64,000 bases of DNA from Leeuwenhoekiella aequorea. Its GTDB lineage: Bacteria > Bacteroidota > Bacteroidia > Flavobacteriales > Flavobacteriaceae. Location: assembly GCF_004104375.1 (NCBI RefSeq), contig NZ_QOVM01000008.1:32369-96368 (forward strand), written 5' to 3'. Positions 17,570 to 25,909 of this stretch are shown piece after piece; position 1 is the stretch's first letter; every line of letters begins with the position of its first letter. The notes beneath the pieces are model-generated. The model saw only the letters and a list, made by a program, of their open reading frames with translations, had not been told where the DNA came from and made no database searches. The translations under genes and the position numbers were made by a program.

Positions 17570-18568
17570 ATGAAAACTATATTAAACAGACTCATTAATC
17601 ACGACCAACTCTCTAAAAGCGAAGCACGTGAGGTATTAGTAAATATATCTGAAGGAAAGTATAATTCGAGTCAGATTGCTGCATTTATTACTGTTTATAT
17701 GATGCGCAGTATTACCGTAGAAGAGCTTGCCGGTTTTAGAGATGCTCTTTTAGATTTGTGTATCGCCGTTCCCTTTGAAGGTTATAATACTATTGATTTA
17801 TGCGGTACAGGAGGTGATGGTAAAGATACTTTTAATATCTCTACGCTATCCTCATTTGTAGCAGCAGGTGCAGGTGTTCAGGTTACAAAACACGGTAATT
17901 ACGGAGTCTCTTCTGTAAGTGGAAGCAGCAATGTGATGGAACATTTAGGAATTAAATTTAGTAGCAATAAAGATTTTTTAAAACGTTGCCTTGATGAAGC
18001 AGGTATTTGTGTGTTGCACGCTCCCCTATTTCATCCCGCAATGAAAAATGTAGGTCCTATACGTCGTGAATTGGGAGTTAAAACCTTTTTTAATATGCTC
18101 GGCCCTATGGTTAATCCTGCATTCCCGCAGAACCAATTGGTAGGTGTTTTTAATTTGGAATTAGCAAGAATGTATGGCTATTTATACCAGCAGGCAAATA
18201 AGAATTTCACCATTCTTCATAGCATAGATGGATATGACGAAATTTCTCTTACAGGAGCTACAAAAGCGATTAGAAACAAAAGTGAACGCATGTTATATGC
18301 TGAAGACTTTGGGGTAAAACAGATTACTCAAAAAGAAATTTATGGCGGTGATACCATAGAATCCTCTGCAGCTATATTTAAAAAAGTAATAAGTGGCAAA
18401 GGCACTGAAGCACAAAATAATGTGGTAGCGGCAAATGCAGGAATGGCCATTGCAACTGTAAATAATCTCGAGCCCAAAGAAGGTTTTGACCTGGCAAAAG
18501 AATCTTTACTTAGTGGTAAAGGTTTAGAAAGATTGAATAAACTAATCGAATTAAGCAAAAATCACTAG
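17570..18568 (+). CDS. trpD: Anthranilate phosphoribosyltransferase
   Basis: About 332 residues from MKTILNRLINHDQLS. It joins anthranilate to phosphoribosyl pyrophosphate. DLCGTGGDGKDTFNIST near residues 75-91 is the PRPP-binding glycine motif, and KHGNYGVSS follows. An ATG ten codons upstream (17540) is in frame, but its codons come from repeat-like DNA and the conserved family N-terminus begins at 17570, so I chose the latter. Confidence 0.95.
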   Translation: MKTILNRLINHDQLSKSEAREVLVNISEGKYNSSQIAAFITVYMMRSITVEELAGFRDALLDLCIAVPFEGYNTIDLCGTGGDGKDTFNISTLSSFVAAGAGVQVTKHGNYGVSSVSGSSNVMEHLGIKFSSNKDFLKRCLDEAGICVLHAPLFHPAMKNVGPIRRELGVKTFFNMLGPMVNPAFPQNQLVGVFNLELARMYGYLYQQANKNFTILHSIDGYDEISLTGATKAIRNKSERMLYAEDFGVKQITQKEIYGGDTIESSAAIFKKVISGKGTEAQNNVVAANAGMAIATVNNLEPKEGFDLAKESLLSGKGLERLNKLIELSKNH

Positions 18569-18620
18569 TTGAAAGCTGATTGCTTAAAAGTTTTTATTAA
18601 TAGTATTAGAAAATTATAAC

Positions 18621-19400
18621 GTGAATATTCTAGATAAAATAGTCGCAGATAAATACAAGGAAGTTGCACTAAGAAGGCAGTTAATCCCGATAAAACAACT
18701 TGAAAATTCAGTATTATTTGAACGCAGGTGTACATCTCTTGCAGCTGCTTTAAGTAAGAGTAATTCTGGAATCATCGCAGAGCATAAAAGACGTTCGCCC
18801 AGTAAATCTACCATAAATAATGGTTTAAACGTTCAGGATGTTGCAATGGGTTATCAGAATGCCGGAGCCTGCGGAATGAGCGTTTTGACAGATGGTAAAT
18901 ATTTTGGTGGTTCCTTAGATGATCTAATACTTGCACGTGCAGCAACAAGTTTTCCCTTATTACGTAAAGAATTTATAATTGATACCTATCAAATTCTGGA
19001 AGCTAAAGCTTGCGGTGCAGATGTTATTCTTCTCATTGCGGCTGTTCTTTCTCAGCAAGAAATTAAAAATCTTTCTGAATTTGCAAAATCGTTAGGTATG
19101 GATGTTTTATTAGAGGTTCACGATCTTGACGAGTTGCAAAAATCTATTATGCCGTCGCTGGATATGCTGGGTGTAAATAATAGAAATCTCAAGACTTTTG
19201 AAGTAAGCCTGGATATAAGCAAAACATTATCAACTTCGATTCCCGATGATTTTATAAAAGTATCAGAAAGCGGAATTAGCAGTGTTGCTGCAATAAAAGA
19301 ACTGATGCCTTATGGCTATAAAGGTTTTTTAATAGGTGAAAACTTTATGAAAACAGATAATCCAGGATTAAACGCGGAAACGTTTATTAATCAATTATAA
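18621..19400 (+). CDS. trpC: Indole-3-glycerol phosphate synthase
   Basis: 259-residue TIM barrel that closes the indole ring. MNILDKIVADKYKEV is the usual N-terminus and IAEHKRRSPSKSTI near residues 51-64 is the substrate-binding K-x-x-SPS motif; VNNRNLKTFEV and VSESGI follow later in the barrel. The start codon is GTG (18621), and no ATG lies near the conserved N-terminus. Separate from trpF, unlike the fused enterobacterial enzyme. Confidence 0.96.
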   Translation: MNILDKIVADKYKEVALRRQLIPIKQLENSVLFERRCTSLAAALSKSNSGIIAEHKRRSPSKSTINNGLNVQDVAMGYQNAGACGMSVLTDGKYFGGSLDDLILARAATSFPLLRKEFIIDTYQILEAKACGADVILLIAAVLSQQEIKNLSEFAKSLGMDVLLEVHDLDELQKSIMPSLDMLGVNNRNLKTFEVSLDISKTLSTSIPDDFIKVSESGISSVAAIKELMPYGYKGFLIGENFMKTDNPGLNAETFINQL

Positions 19401-19429
19401 ATTAAGATCTCATAACTGAAATACACAAG

Positions 19430-20179
19430 ATGACACAAAATAATAGTCCATCTTCTAGCAATAATTTGGCTCCTGAAAAAGCGGAAGCATTACGTATTAA
19501 AGTTTGCGGAATGAAGTCGAACACAGCTGAGGTTTCGAGACTTCTGCCAGACTATTTAGGATTTATATTTTATGATAAAAGTCCGCGTAATTTTGAGTTG
19601 CAGCAAATACCATCTATACCAGAAGGTGTAAAAAAAGTAGGTGTATTTGTCAATGCGGAGATTGATTTTATTTTAGAAAAAGTGCAGCAGTTTAACTTTG
19701 ATGTAATTCAACTGCACGGTAGCGAATCACCGGAATATTGCCAGGAACTGAGAAAACGCTGTCAGATCGAGCGCAGTCGTGATCTGCAAAAAAATGCTAC
19801 ACCGACTGCATTCGAGGTGTCTTCCGGAAATCAAATCAAACTCTGGAAAGTTTTCAGTATTAAAGATGCTTTCGATTTTTCAATATTAGAAAGCTATGAG
19901 GCGGTAGTCGATGCATTTTTATTTGATACAAAAGGGAAAGAGAAAGGTGGGAATGGGTATACTTTTGATTGGAATGTGCTAAAAGCTTATTCTTCAAAAA
20001 AACCATTTGTTCTGAGTGGTGGTATTGGACTCGAAGAAATTGAATCTGTAAAAGAATTGATAAAATTAAATCTTCCCCTCTATGCTATCGATGTTAATAG
20101 CAAATTTGAAATAGAACCGGGATTAAAGAATACAGCTGATTTAAGTGATTTATTTTCAGCTTTTAAAACTAAAAAATAA
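19430..20179 (+). CDS. trpF: Phosphoribosylanthranilate isomerase with a repeat-derived insertion
   Basis: 249 residues, against about 200-215 for most TrpF. The catalytic Cys is in KVCGMKSN (residue 26) and the catalytic Asp in FLFDTKGKEKGG. The extra length has two sources: a 22-residue N-terminal extension (MTQNNSPSSSNNLAPEKAEA) and an insertion at about residues 111-133 (starting CQIERSRDLQKNATPT) exactly where a palindromic repeat lies in the DNA (19763-19786). The insertion falls between a helix after QLHGSESPEYC and the strand KLWKVFSI, so the barrel is probably preserved. Confidence 0.95.
   Translation: MTQNNSPSSSNNLAPEKAEALRIKVCGMKSNTAEVSRLLPDYLGFIFYDKSPRNFELQQIPSIPEGVKKVGVFVNAEIDFILEKVQQFNFDVIQLHGSESPEYCQELRKRCQIERSRDLQKNATPTAFEVSSGNQIKLWKVFSIKDAFDFSILESYEAVVDAFLFDTKGKEKGGNGYTFDWNVLKAYSSKKPFVLSGGIGLEEIESVKELIKLNLPLYAIDVNSKFEIEPGLKNTADLSDLFSAFKTKK
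19763..19786 (+). repeat. Short palindromic repeat inside trpF
   Basis: The 24-bp element begins CAGATC and ends GATCTG, a perfect 6-bp inverted repeat, enclosing CGAGCGCAGTCG (19768-19779). That 12-mer is identical to the core of the repeat in fcl at 6918-6929 on the opposite strand. It is read in frame (QIERSRDL) without a stop. Confidence 0.75.
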
Positions 20180-20212
20180 AAAATCTGTCCTCGCGGAAAT
20201 AAAAATAATTAT

Positions 20213-21397
20213 ATGAATTACAACGTAAACGAGAAAGGATACTATGGTGATTTTGGAGGTGCATACATTCCAGAAATGCTTTATCCTAATGTAGAAGAGT
20301 TGCGCCAGAATTACATAAAAGTAATGCAGGAGCCAGAATTTCAGAAAGAATTTAATGAGCTTCTTAAAGAATATGTAGGACGCCCTACTCCACTGTATTT
20401 TGCCAAGCGATTTTCTGAAAAGTACGGGGTTAAAATATATCTCAAGCGTGAAGACTTATGCCATACAGGAGCGCATAAAGTAAACAATACCATTGGTCAG
20501 ATCTTAATGGCAAAACGTCTAGGTAAAACGCGTATTATAGCAGAAACGGGTGCAGGACAACACGGCGTGGCAACTGCAACAGTTTGCGCTTTAATGGGAC
20601 TAGAATGTATTGTCTATATGGGTGCTGTGGATATTAAGCGTCAAGCACCTAATGTTGCTCGTATGAAAATGCTGGGTGCCACGGTCGTATCTGCAGAATC
20701 TGGTAGTAAAACATTAAAGGATGCTACTAACGAAGCAATTCGTGATTGGATCAATAATCCTACAGACACACATTATATTATAGGCAGTGTGGTGGGACCT
20801 CATCCTTACCCGGATATGGTGGCTCGTTTTCAGAGCGTTATTTCTGCGGAAGTAAAAAAGCAATTACTTGAAAAAGAAGGACGAGAAAATCCAGATTATG
20901 TAGTTGCTTGTGTGGGTGGCGGCAGTAATGCAGCAGGTATTTATTATCATTATCTTGATAATCCAGAAGTAGGTATAATCGCTGTAGAGGCAGCAGGAAA
21001 AGGAATTCATAGTGGTGAAAGTGCGGCTACTTCAGCCTTAGGTAAGGAAGGAATAATTCACGGTAGCAAAACGTTGCTTATGCAAACGGCAGACGGTCAA
21101 ATTACAGAGCCTTATTCTATCTCTGCAGGTCTCGATTACCCAGGTGTAGGACCTATGCATGCTAATTTATTTAGAAGTGGCAGAGGTGAATTTATTAGTG
21201 TCACTGATGCTGATGCTATGAAAGCCGGTCTTGATTTGAGTAAATTAGAGGGTATTATTCCTGCTATAGAAACTTCCCATGCACTTGCTATTTTTAACGA
21301 TCGTAAGTTTAAAAAGGATGATATTATAGTTATTAATTTAAGTGGCCGGGGTGACAAAGACCTTAATACGTACATCGAATATTTTGACTTAGCATAG
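20213..21397 (+). CDS. trpB: Tryptophan synthase beta chain
   Basis: 394-residue PLP enzyme that condenses indole with serine. [19 protein letters not shown] (from about residue 82) holds the PLP lysine, [12 protein letters not shown] the substrate loop and VGGGSNAAG the phosphate-binding glycine loop. It opens [14 protein letters not shown], as in typical TrpB1. It works as a complex with TrpA, encoded 164 nt downstream. Confidence 0.98.
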   Translation: MNYNVNEKGYYGDFGGAYIPEMLYPNVEELRQNYIKVMQEPEFQKEFNELLKEYVGRPTPLYFAKRFSEKYGVKIYLKREDLCHTGAHKVNNTIGQILMAKRLGKTRIIAETGAGQHGVATATVCALMGLECIVYMGAVDIKRQAPNVARMKMLGATVVSAESGSKTLKDATNEAIRDWINNPTDTHYIIGSVVGPHPYPDMVARFQSVISAEVKKQLLEKEGRENPDYVVACVGGGSNAAGIYYHYLDNPEVGIIAVEAAGKGIHSGESAATSALGKEGIIHGSKTLLMQTADGQITEPYSISAGLDYPGVGPMHANLFRSGRGEFISVTDADAMKAGLDLSKLEGIIPAIETSHALAIFNDRKFKKDDIIVINLSGRGDKDLNTYIEYFDLA

Positions 21398-21451
21398 GGG
21401 CGCTTCCCTACTCTATTGAGCAGGGTCGGGCTTTCGGCAGTCGCTTTTTTC
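21398..21451 (+). repeat. Repeat-like element between trpB and trpA
   Basis: Directly after the trpB stop lies GC-rich DNA unlike its surroundings, containing GGTCGGGCTTTCGGCAGTCG (from 21424) and a following T-run (TTTTTT, 21445-21450). The GGGCTTTCGGC motif resembles an intergenic repeat family I recall from Flavobacteriaceae. It could also act as a weak terminator or attenuate trpA. Only one copy is seen here. Confidence 0.5.
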
Positions 21452-21561
21452 AAATAGTATTTACTACTTAAAAAAGAGCTCCAACAAAGTCTCAATCCCT
21501 AACTCGAATTCAAAACATATAATAATTTCCGCCTTTGCAGAAATAACTAAAGACATCTCAA

Positions 21562-22326
21562 ATGAATAGAATAAATAAACGATTACAAGAAGATAAAGAG
21601 CTTCTATCGATATACTTCACCGCCGGTTATCCAGATTTAGAAGATACCGTTCCTGTACTTGAAGAGCTAGTAAAATCTGGAGTTGATATGATTGAAATAG
21701 GTCTTCCTTTTAGTGATCCACTTGCAGACGGACCAACAATACAGCAGAGCTCTACAGCAGCATTAAAAAATGGAATGACTACTGCAAAGCTTTTTGACCA
21801 AATAAAGGATATTAGAAAAACAGTAGATATTCCGCTTATTGTAATGGGATATTTTAATCCAATGCTACAATATGGCGTTGAGGCTTTTTGTGCAAAATGC
21901 GCCGAAATAGGAATTGATGGTCTAATAATGCCAGATTTACCACTTGCCGAATATCAAGAGCACTATCAATCAATATTTGAAAAGTATGATTTAAAAATGG
22001 TCTTTTTGATTACTCCACAAACTACAGACGAGCGCATAAGACAAATCGATGATGCTACTAATAGCTTTATTTATATGGTGAGTAGTGCAAGCACTACAGG
22101 TAAAACATCAGGTTTTGGTAATGTACAAACCGATTACTTTAAACGTATCGCAGCATTATCACTTAAAAATCCGCAAATAGTAGGATTCGGAATAAAAGAT
22201 GAAGACACTTTCAAGGCTGCTACGGCAACAGCTAAAGGAGCAATAATAGGATCTGCTTTTATAAAAAGCCTTACTGAAAATGGCATTTCCGGGATTGCCG
22301 ACTTTATTAAATCTATTCGACCTTAA
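21562..22326 (+). CDS. trpA: Tryptophan synthase alpha chain
   Basis: 254-residue TIM barrel that cleaves indole-3-glycerol phosphate. YFTAGYPDLEDT, the catalytic Glu in MIEIGLPFSDPLADGPTIQ and IGSAFIKSL near the C-terminus are all present. It is the last gene of the trp operon. The 164-nt gap after trpB, part of it repeat-like, is wider than elsewhere in the operon. Confidence 0.97.
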   Translation: MNRINKRLQEDKELLSIYFTAGYPDLEDTVPVLEELVKSGVDMIEIGLPFSDPLADGPTIQQSSTAALKNGMTTAKLFDQIKDIRKTVDIPLIVMGYFNPMLQYGVEAFCAKCAEIGIDGLIMPDLPLAEYQEHYQSIFEKYDLKMVFLITPQTTDERIRQIDDATNSFIYMVSSASTTGKTSGFGNVQTDYFKRIAALSLKNPQIVGFGIKDEDTFKAATATAKGAIIGSAFIKSLTENGISGIADFIKSIRP

Positions 22327-22364
22327 ATATTTAAATCTTAAACCGTTTAGTTGCTGAGTCTTAA

Positions 22365-22401
22365 CCTTGTTTTAGGATGCCGTTATAATATATTAACAAG
22401 G
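22365..22401. other. Inverted repeat upstream of the 42-residue ORF
   Basis: CCTTGTT (22365-22371) and AACAAGG (22395-22401) are perfect inverted copies separated by 23 nt that include TATAATATATT. The position, between trpA and a small ORF, fits an operator or a UTR structure, but there is nothing to identify it further. Confidence 0.3.
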
Positions 22402-22440
22402 CTACTTTGTAAATTTATAATGAACTAAAAAACAAGAATC

Positions 22441-22569
22441 ATGGATAAGAAATTTGATAGAAAAACAGACCAAACAACTCCCACTAATCCAACGGGAAAT
22501 AGAAATATAAAAACAAATAAAGTTGATATTGATGAACCAACAATCAAGGATCAGCAAAACAAAAAATAG
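22441..22569 (+). CDS. Small charged protein of 42 residues, function unknown
   Basis: The ORF starts MDKKFDRKTDQTTPTNPTGN, ends KDQQNKK and stops at TAG 22567-22569. It is highly hydrophilic, has no hydrophobic segment and looks intrinsically disordered. It lies 114 nt after trpA and is followed closely by a strong terminator, which supports a real transcript. I do not recognize a family. It could be cotranscribed with trp or have its own promoter. Confidence 0.55.
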   Translation: MDKKFDRKTDQTTPTNPTGNRNIKTNKVDIDEPTIKDQQNKK

Positions 22570-22590
22570 CTGAATTATTCAGCATAAAAA

Positions 22591-22620
22591 AAGGCATTAC
22601 TAACGTAATGCCTTTTTTTT
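22591..22620. terminator. Bidirectional terminator between the small ORF and the SulP gene
   Basis: AAGGCATTAC (22591-22600), loop TAAC, GTAATGCCTT (22605-22614): a perfect 10-bp stem with A-run on the left and T-run on the right. It can serve both the plus-strand trp/small-ORF side and the minus-strand SulP gene that ends at 22637. Confidence 0.9.
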
Positions 22621-22636
22621 ATTTAAGCTCGAAATA

Positions 22637-24178
22637 TTATTCTGTTTTGTTTTCAACAAGCTTATACGTAGGATCTTCCATAATATTTACATCTATTATA
22701 GCCTCTGCATTCTTTAACAAGCGAATGCAGTCTTTACTTAAATGTCGCAAATGAACTTTCTTACCTACCTTATGATAACGCTGCGTGACAACATTTAAGG
22801 CTTCAATTGCAGACATATCTGAAACGCGACTATCTTTAAAATCGATAATCACTGTTTCGGGATCGTTTACTACATCAAATTTCTCTATAAAATTTGTCGT
22901 TGACGCAAAAAATAACGGTCCGTATATCTCATAGTGTTTAATACCATCCTCGTCGACAAATTTTCGAGCTCTAATGCGTTTAGCACTTTCCCAAGCAAAA
23001 AACAAGGCCGATAAAATCACACCTACAAGTACTGCTAACGCAAGGTTATGAAGCACTACTGTAATTACAGCAACAATTATAACTAAGAAGATATCCTTTT
23101 TAGGTACTTTATTAAAAATTTTAAGACTTACCCATTCAAAGGTTCCTATAGCTACCATAATCATAACTCCTACTAAAGCCGCCATAGGTACCTGCTCGAT
23201 TATAGGAGCACCAAATAAAACGATCATTAATATAGTTAGGGCAGCGATTATTCCAGAAAGACGTGCTCTTGAACCTGCTGATAAGTTTACAAGGGTTTGT
23301 GCAATCATCGGGCATCCTCCCATCCCGAAGAAAAAGCCATTAAGCATATTAGAACTTCCCTGAGCAATACACTCTCTATTGCCATTACCTTTTGTTTCAG
23401 TAATCTCGTCGACAAGATTTAAGGTAAGTAAACCTTCTGTAAGACCTACTGCAGCCATCACCATAGAATAGGGCGCAATAATTTTCAATGTTTCAAAACT
23501 TATGGGAATATTTGGGATATGAAATGGAGGGAAACCACCACTCACCGATGCAATATCTTTAACCGTTTTAGTATCTATTCCTAAGAAATAAACCAGTACA
23601 AATACAACAATTATAGCTACTAATGAAGAAGGTACTGCTTTGGTGAATTTTGGTAAAAAAACAACTATAGCAATAGTGAGAGCAACAAGACCAGCCATTA
23701 TTAATAAAGGTGTACCGGTTAACCAGGCAATCTCTCCATTAACAATAGTCTTAAACTGTTTAATTTGTGACATAAAAATCACAATAGCAAGACCATTCAC
23801 AAATCCAAACATTACAGGATGTGGTACCAGCCTAATAAATTTACCCAGTTTAAACAGACCTATCAAGATTTGAATCACTCCGGCTAAAGCTACTGCGGCC
23901 AGAACATATTCTAGACCATTAGAATTCATTAAAGCAATTAAAGTAATCACTGTGGCTCCTGCCCCACCAGAAATCATACCTGGTCTTCCTCCAAATATTG
24001 CTGTTATTAATCCTGCTATAAAAGAAGCATACAATCCCATTAAAGGAGAAAAACCAGCTAAAATGGCAAATGACAATGATTCTGGAATCATTGTCATTGC
24101 AACGGTAAGTCCTGCAAGAATTTCGGTTTTGTAATTTACTTTTTGTGTTAAGTCGAAGAGGTTAAATACTTTTCTCAT
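22637..24178 (-). CDS. SulP-family anion transporter with STAS domain
   Basis: 513 residues. The N-terminus enters the membrane at about residue 20 (LAGLTVAMTMIPESLSFAILAG, the conserved SulP start) and about ten further hydrophobic segments follow to around residue 395. The C-terminal 110 residues form a STAS domain with VIIDFKDSRVSDMSAIEAL. SulP proteins carry sulfate, bicarbonate or other anions; substrate cannot be told. It stands alone on the minus strand, bounded by a terminator downstream. Confidence 0.93.
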   Translation of the reverse strand: MRKVFNLFDLTQKVNYKTEILAGLTVAMTMIPESLSFAILAGFSPLMGLYASFIAGLITAIFGGRPGMISGGAGATVITLIALMNSNGLEYVLAAVALAGVIQILIGLFKLGKFIRLVPHPVMFGFVNGLAIVIFMSQIKQFKTIVNGEIAWLTGTPLLIMAGLVALTIAIVVFLPKFTKAVPSSLVAIIVVFVLVYFLGIDTKTVKDIASVSGGFPPFHIPNIPISFETLKIIAPYSMVMAAVGLTEGLLTLNLVDEITETKGNGNRECIAQGSSNMLNGFFFGMGGCPMIAQTLVNLSAGSRARLSGIIAALTILMIVLFGAPIIEQVPMAALVGVMIMVAIGTFEWVSLKIFNKVPKKDIFLVIIVAVITVVLHNLALAVLVGVILSALFFAWESAKRIRARKFVDEDGIKHYEIYGPLFFASTTNFIEKFDVVNDPETVIIDFKDSRVSDMSAIEALNVVTQRYHKVGKKVHLRHLSKDCIRLLKNAEAIIDVNIMEDPTYKLVENKTE

Positions 24179-24634
24179 AAAATATATAAGGTTGCATTCG
24201 GTAATTATAGTATCGCTATTTTCAATTCAAGTGGCATTCTACGATGCTTAAAGAATAATTTAAAGAGCGATTAATACTTAGAAAAACCGAAAATGACTGT
24301 AACTAAAGGGGTTAATTTTTATACATTCAAGCTGCAAAATTAACCTTTTATAAGAGAAGAGTAGTCTAGACTTTTAAAGAATAGTTTATATAAAATAAGA
24401 GAAACATTTTATGGAAGTTTCAGTTTAAAACTGCTGCTATATAAAATTGATTTGATTCTTATAATTAAGCCTAAAACTTTATCAAATTAGAAAATATCGA
24501 GCTTATCCATAAGATTTCTAATAATTATAAGTAGTTCGTAACCTGTATTTACACTCCCGTTAAATTTATACTAATGCGCTGATATAAAGTCAATGCAAAA
24601 TTCTTATATATTATTTTCGTAAAAAATTAAATTT
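24179..24634. other. 456-nt divergent intergenic region
   Basis: AT-rich DNA between the SulP gene and a plus-strand lipoprotein gene. I find no ORF, RNA gene or repeat. Weak -7-like boxes exist, TAATTTTG on the minus strand (24342-24335) and TATTTTCG on the plus strand (24612-24619), but neither has a TTG at the proper distance. Confidence 0.5.
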
Positions 24635-25906
24635 ATGAAAACATATCTCTACGCCGCAGTTAGTTTATTGATGCTTTCGGCATGTAAAAATGAAAAATCT
24701 GTTTCTGATGCTGAGAAAGAAGAACTAGCAGACAATGGAATTACTACAGTACAAACTGCTGTAGGTTCGCTAGATCTTGTAGCTCCTTTTTCATCTGAAT
24801 CTCAAGTAAAAGAGAGTAAAGTTGTAGGATGGGAAAATGGGAAAACACCTATTGCTCCAGAAGGTTTTGTTGTAACTCGTTTTGCAGACTCTTTAGAACA
24901 TCCTCGATGGACGTATGTAGCTCCTAATAATGATATTTTTGTTGCTGAAGCAAACACAAAAAATAGCGCTAATCGCATTACACTTCTTAGAGATAGTAAC
25001 AATGATGGTGAAGTTGATGAACGTTTTATCTTTAAAGATGGTTTAAATCAAAACTTCGGAATGCTTGTTTTAAACAATTATTTCTATATCGCCAATACAG
25101 ATGGTTTGTACCGATACCCATACAAAGAAGGCCAGACCAAATTAGAAGGTGAAGGAGAAAAAATTGTCCCTCTTTCTGCTAGTGGTTATAATAATCACTG
25201 GACTCGTAATATTATCACCAACAGTGCTAAAGATAAAATTTATATTTCTGTAGGATCTGCTAGTAATGTAGGTGAACAAGGAATGGAAAAAGAAGAACGT
25301 CGCGCAACAATACTAGAAGTAAATCCAGATGGTAGTGGTGAAGTTGTTTATGCATCAGGTCTTAGAAATCCTGTAGGAATGGACTGGAATCCAGTAACCG
25401 GAGATTTATGGACAGCTGTTAATGAGCGTGATGAATTAGGAAATAACTTAGTACCAGATTACGCAACTAGCGTTCAAAAAGGAGGTTGGTATGGATGGCC
25501 TTACAGTTATTACGGCCAAATTAAAGATCCGCGTTGGGCAGATGATCCACACCAGGATTTAGTTGACAAAGCTATTATGCCAGATGTACCGTTAGGATCT
25601 CATACTGCTTCATTGGGCTTTACTTTTTATAAGGCAGACAAGTTTCCTGCAAAATATAAGAATGGAGCATTTGTAGGTCAGCACGGCTCTTGGAATCGTG
25701 TTCCTTTCTCAGGTTACAAGGTGGTTTTCATACCTTTTAAAAATGGTAAACCTCAACCTGCAGAAGATTTCTTAACTGGATTTATTGCTAATGATGGAGA
25801 AAATGAAGTTTACGGTAGACCAGTAGGAACAACTGTAGGCCCTGACGGATCATTATTAGTAAATGATGATGATAGTGGCATTATCTGGAAGATCTCTGCA
25901 AAATAA
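24635..25906 (+). CDS. PQQ-dependent sugar (sorbosone) dehydrogenase-like lipoprotein
   Basis: 423 residues. MKTYLYAAVSLLMLSACKNE is a lipoprotein signal with the lipid-bearing Cys at residue 17. The remainder matches the glucose/sorbosone dehydrogenase beta-propeller: GFVVTRFADSLEHPRW, GLRNPVGMDWNPVTGDLWTAVNERD and GQHGSWNRVPFSGYKVVF. Such proteins oxidize sugars with PQQ, though many members are uncharacterized. It is 3 nt upstream of a TonB-dependent receptor gene, so the receptor may import the cofactor or a substrate; this is inference. Confidence 0.85.
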   Translation: MKTYLYAAVSLLMLSACKNEKSVSDAEKEELADNGITTVQTAVGSLDLVAPFSSESQVKESKVVGWENGKTPIAPEGFVVTRFADSLEHPRWTYVAPNNDIFVAEANTKNSANRITLLRDSNNDGEVDERFIFKDGLNQNFGMLVLNNYFYIANTDGLYRYPYKEGQTKLEGEGEKIVPLSASGYNNHWTRNIITNSAKDKIYISVGSASNVGEQGMEKEERRATILEVNPDGSGEVVYASGLRNPVGMDWNPVTGDLWTAVNERDELGNNLVPDYATSVQKGGWYGWPYSYYGQIKDPRWADDPHQDLVDKAIMPDVPLGSHTASLGFTFYKADKFPAKYKNGAFVGQHGSWNRVPFSGYKVVFIPFKNGKPQPAEDFLTGFIANDGENEVYGRPVGTTVGPDGSLLVNDDDSGIIWKISAK

Positions 25907-25909
25907 TCT

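Noticed and set aside
21136..21495. 119-codon minus-strand ORF over the end of trpB
   Set aside because: Antisense shadow of trpB running into the repeat-like intergenic segment.
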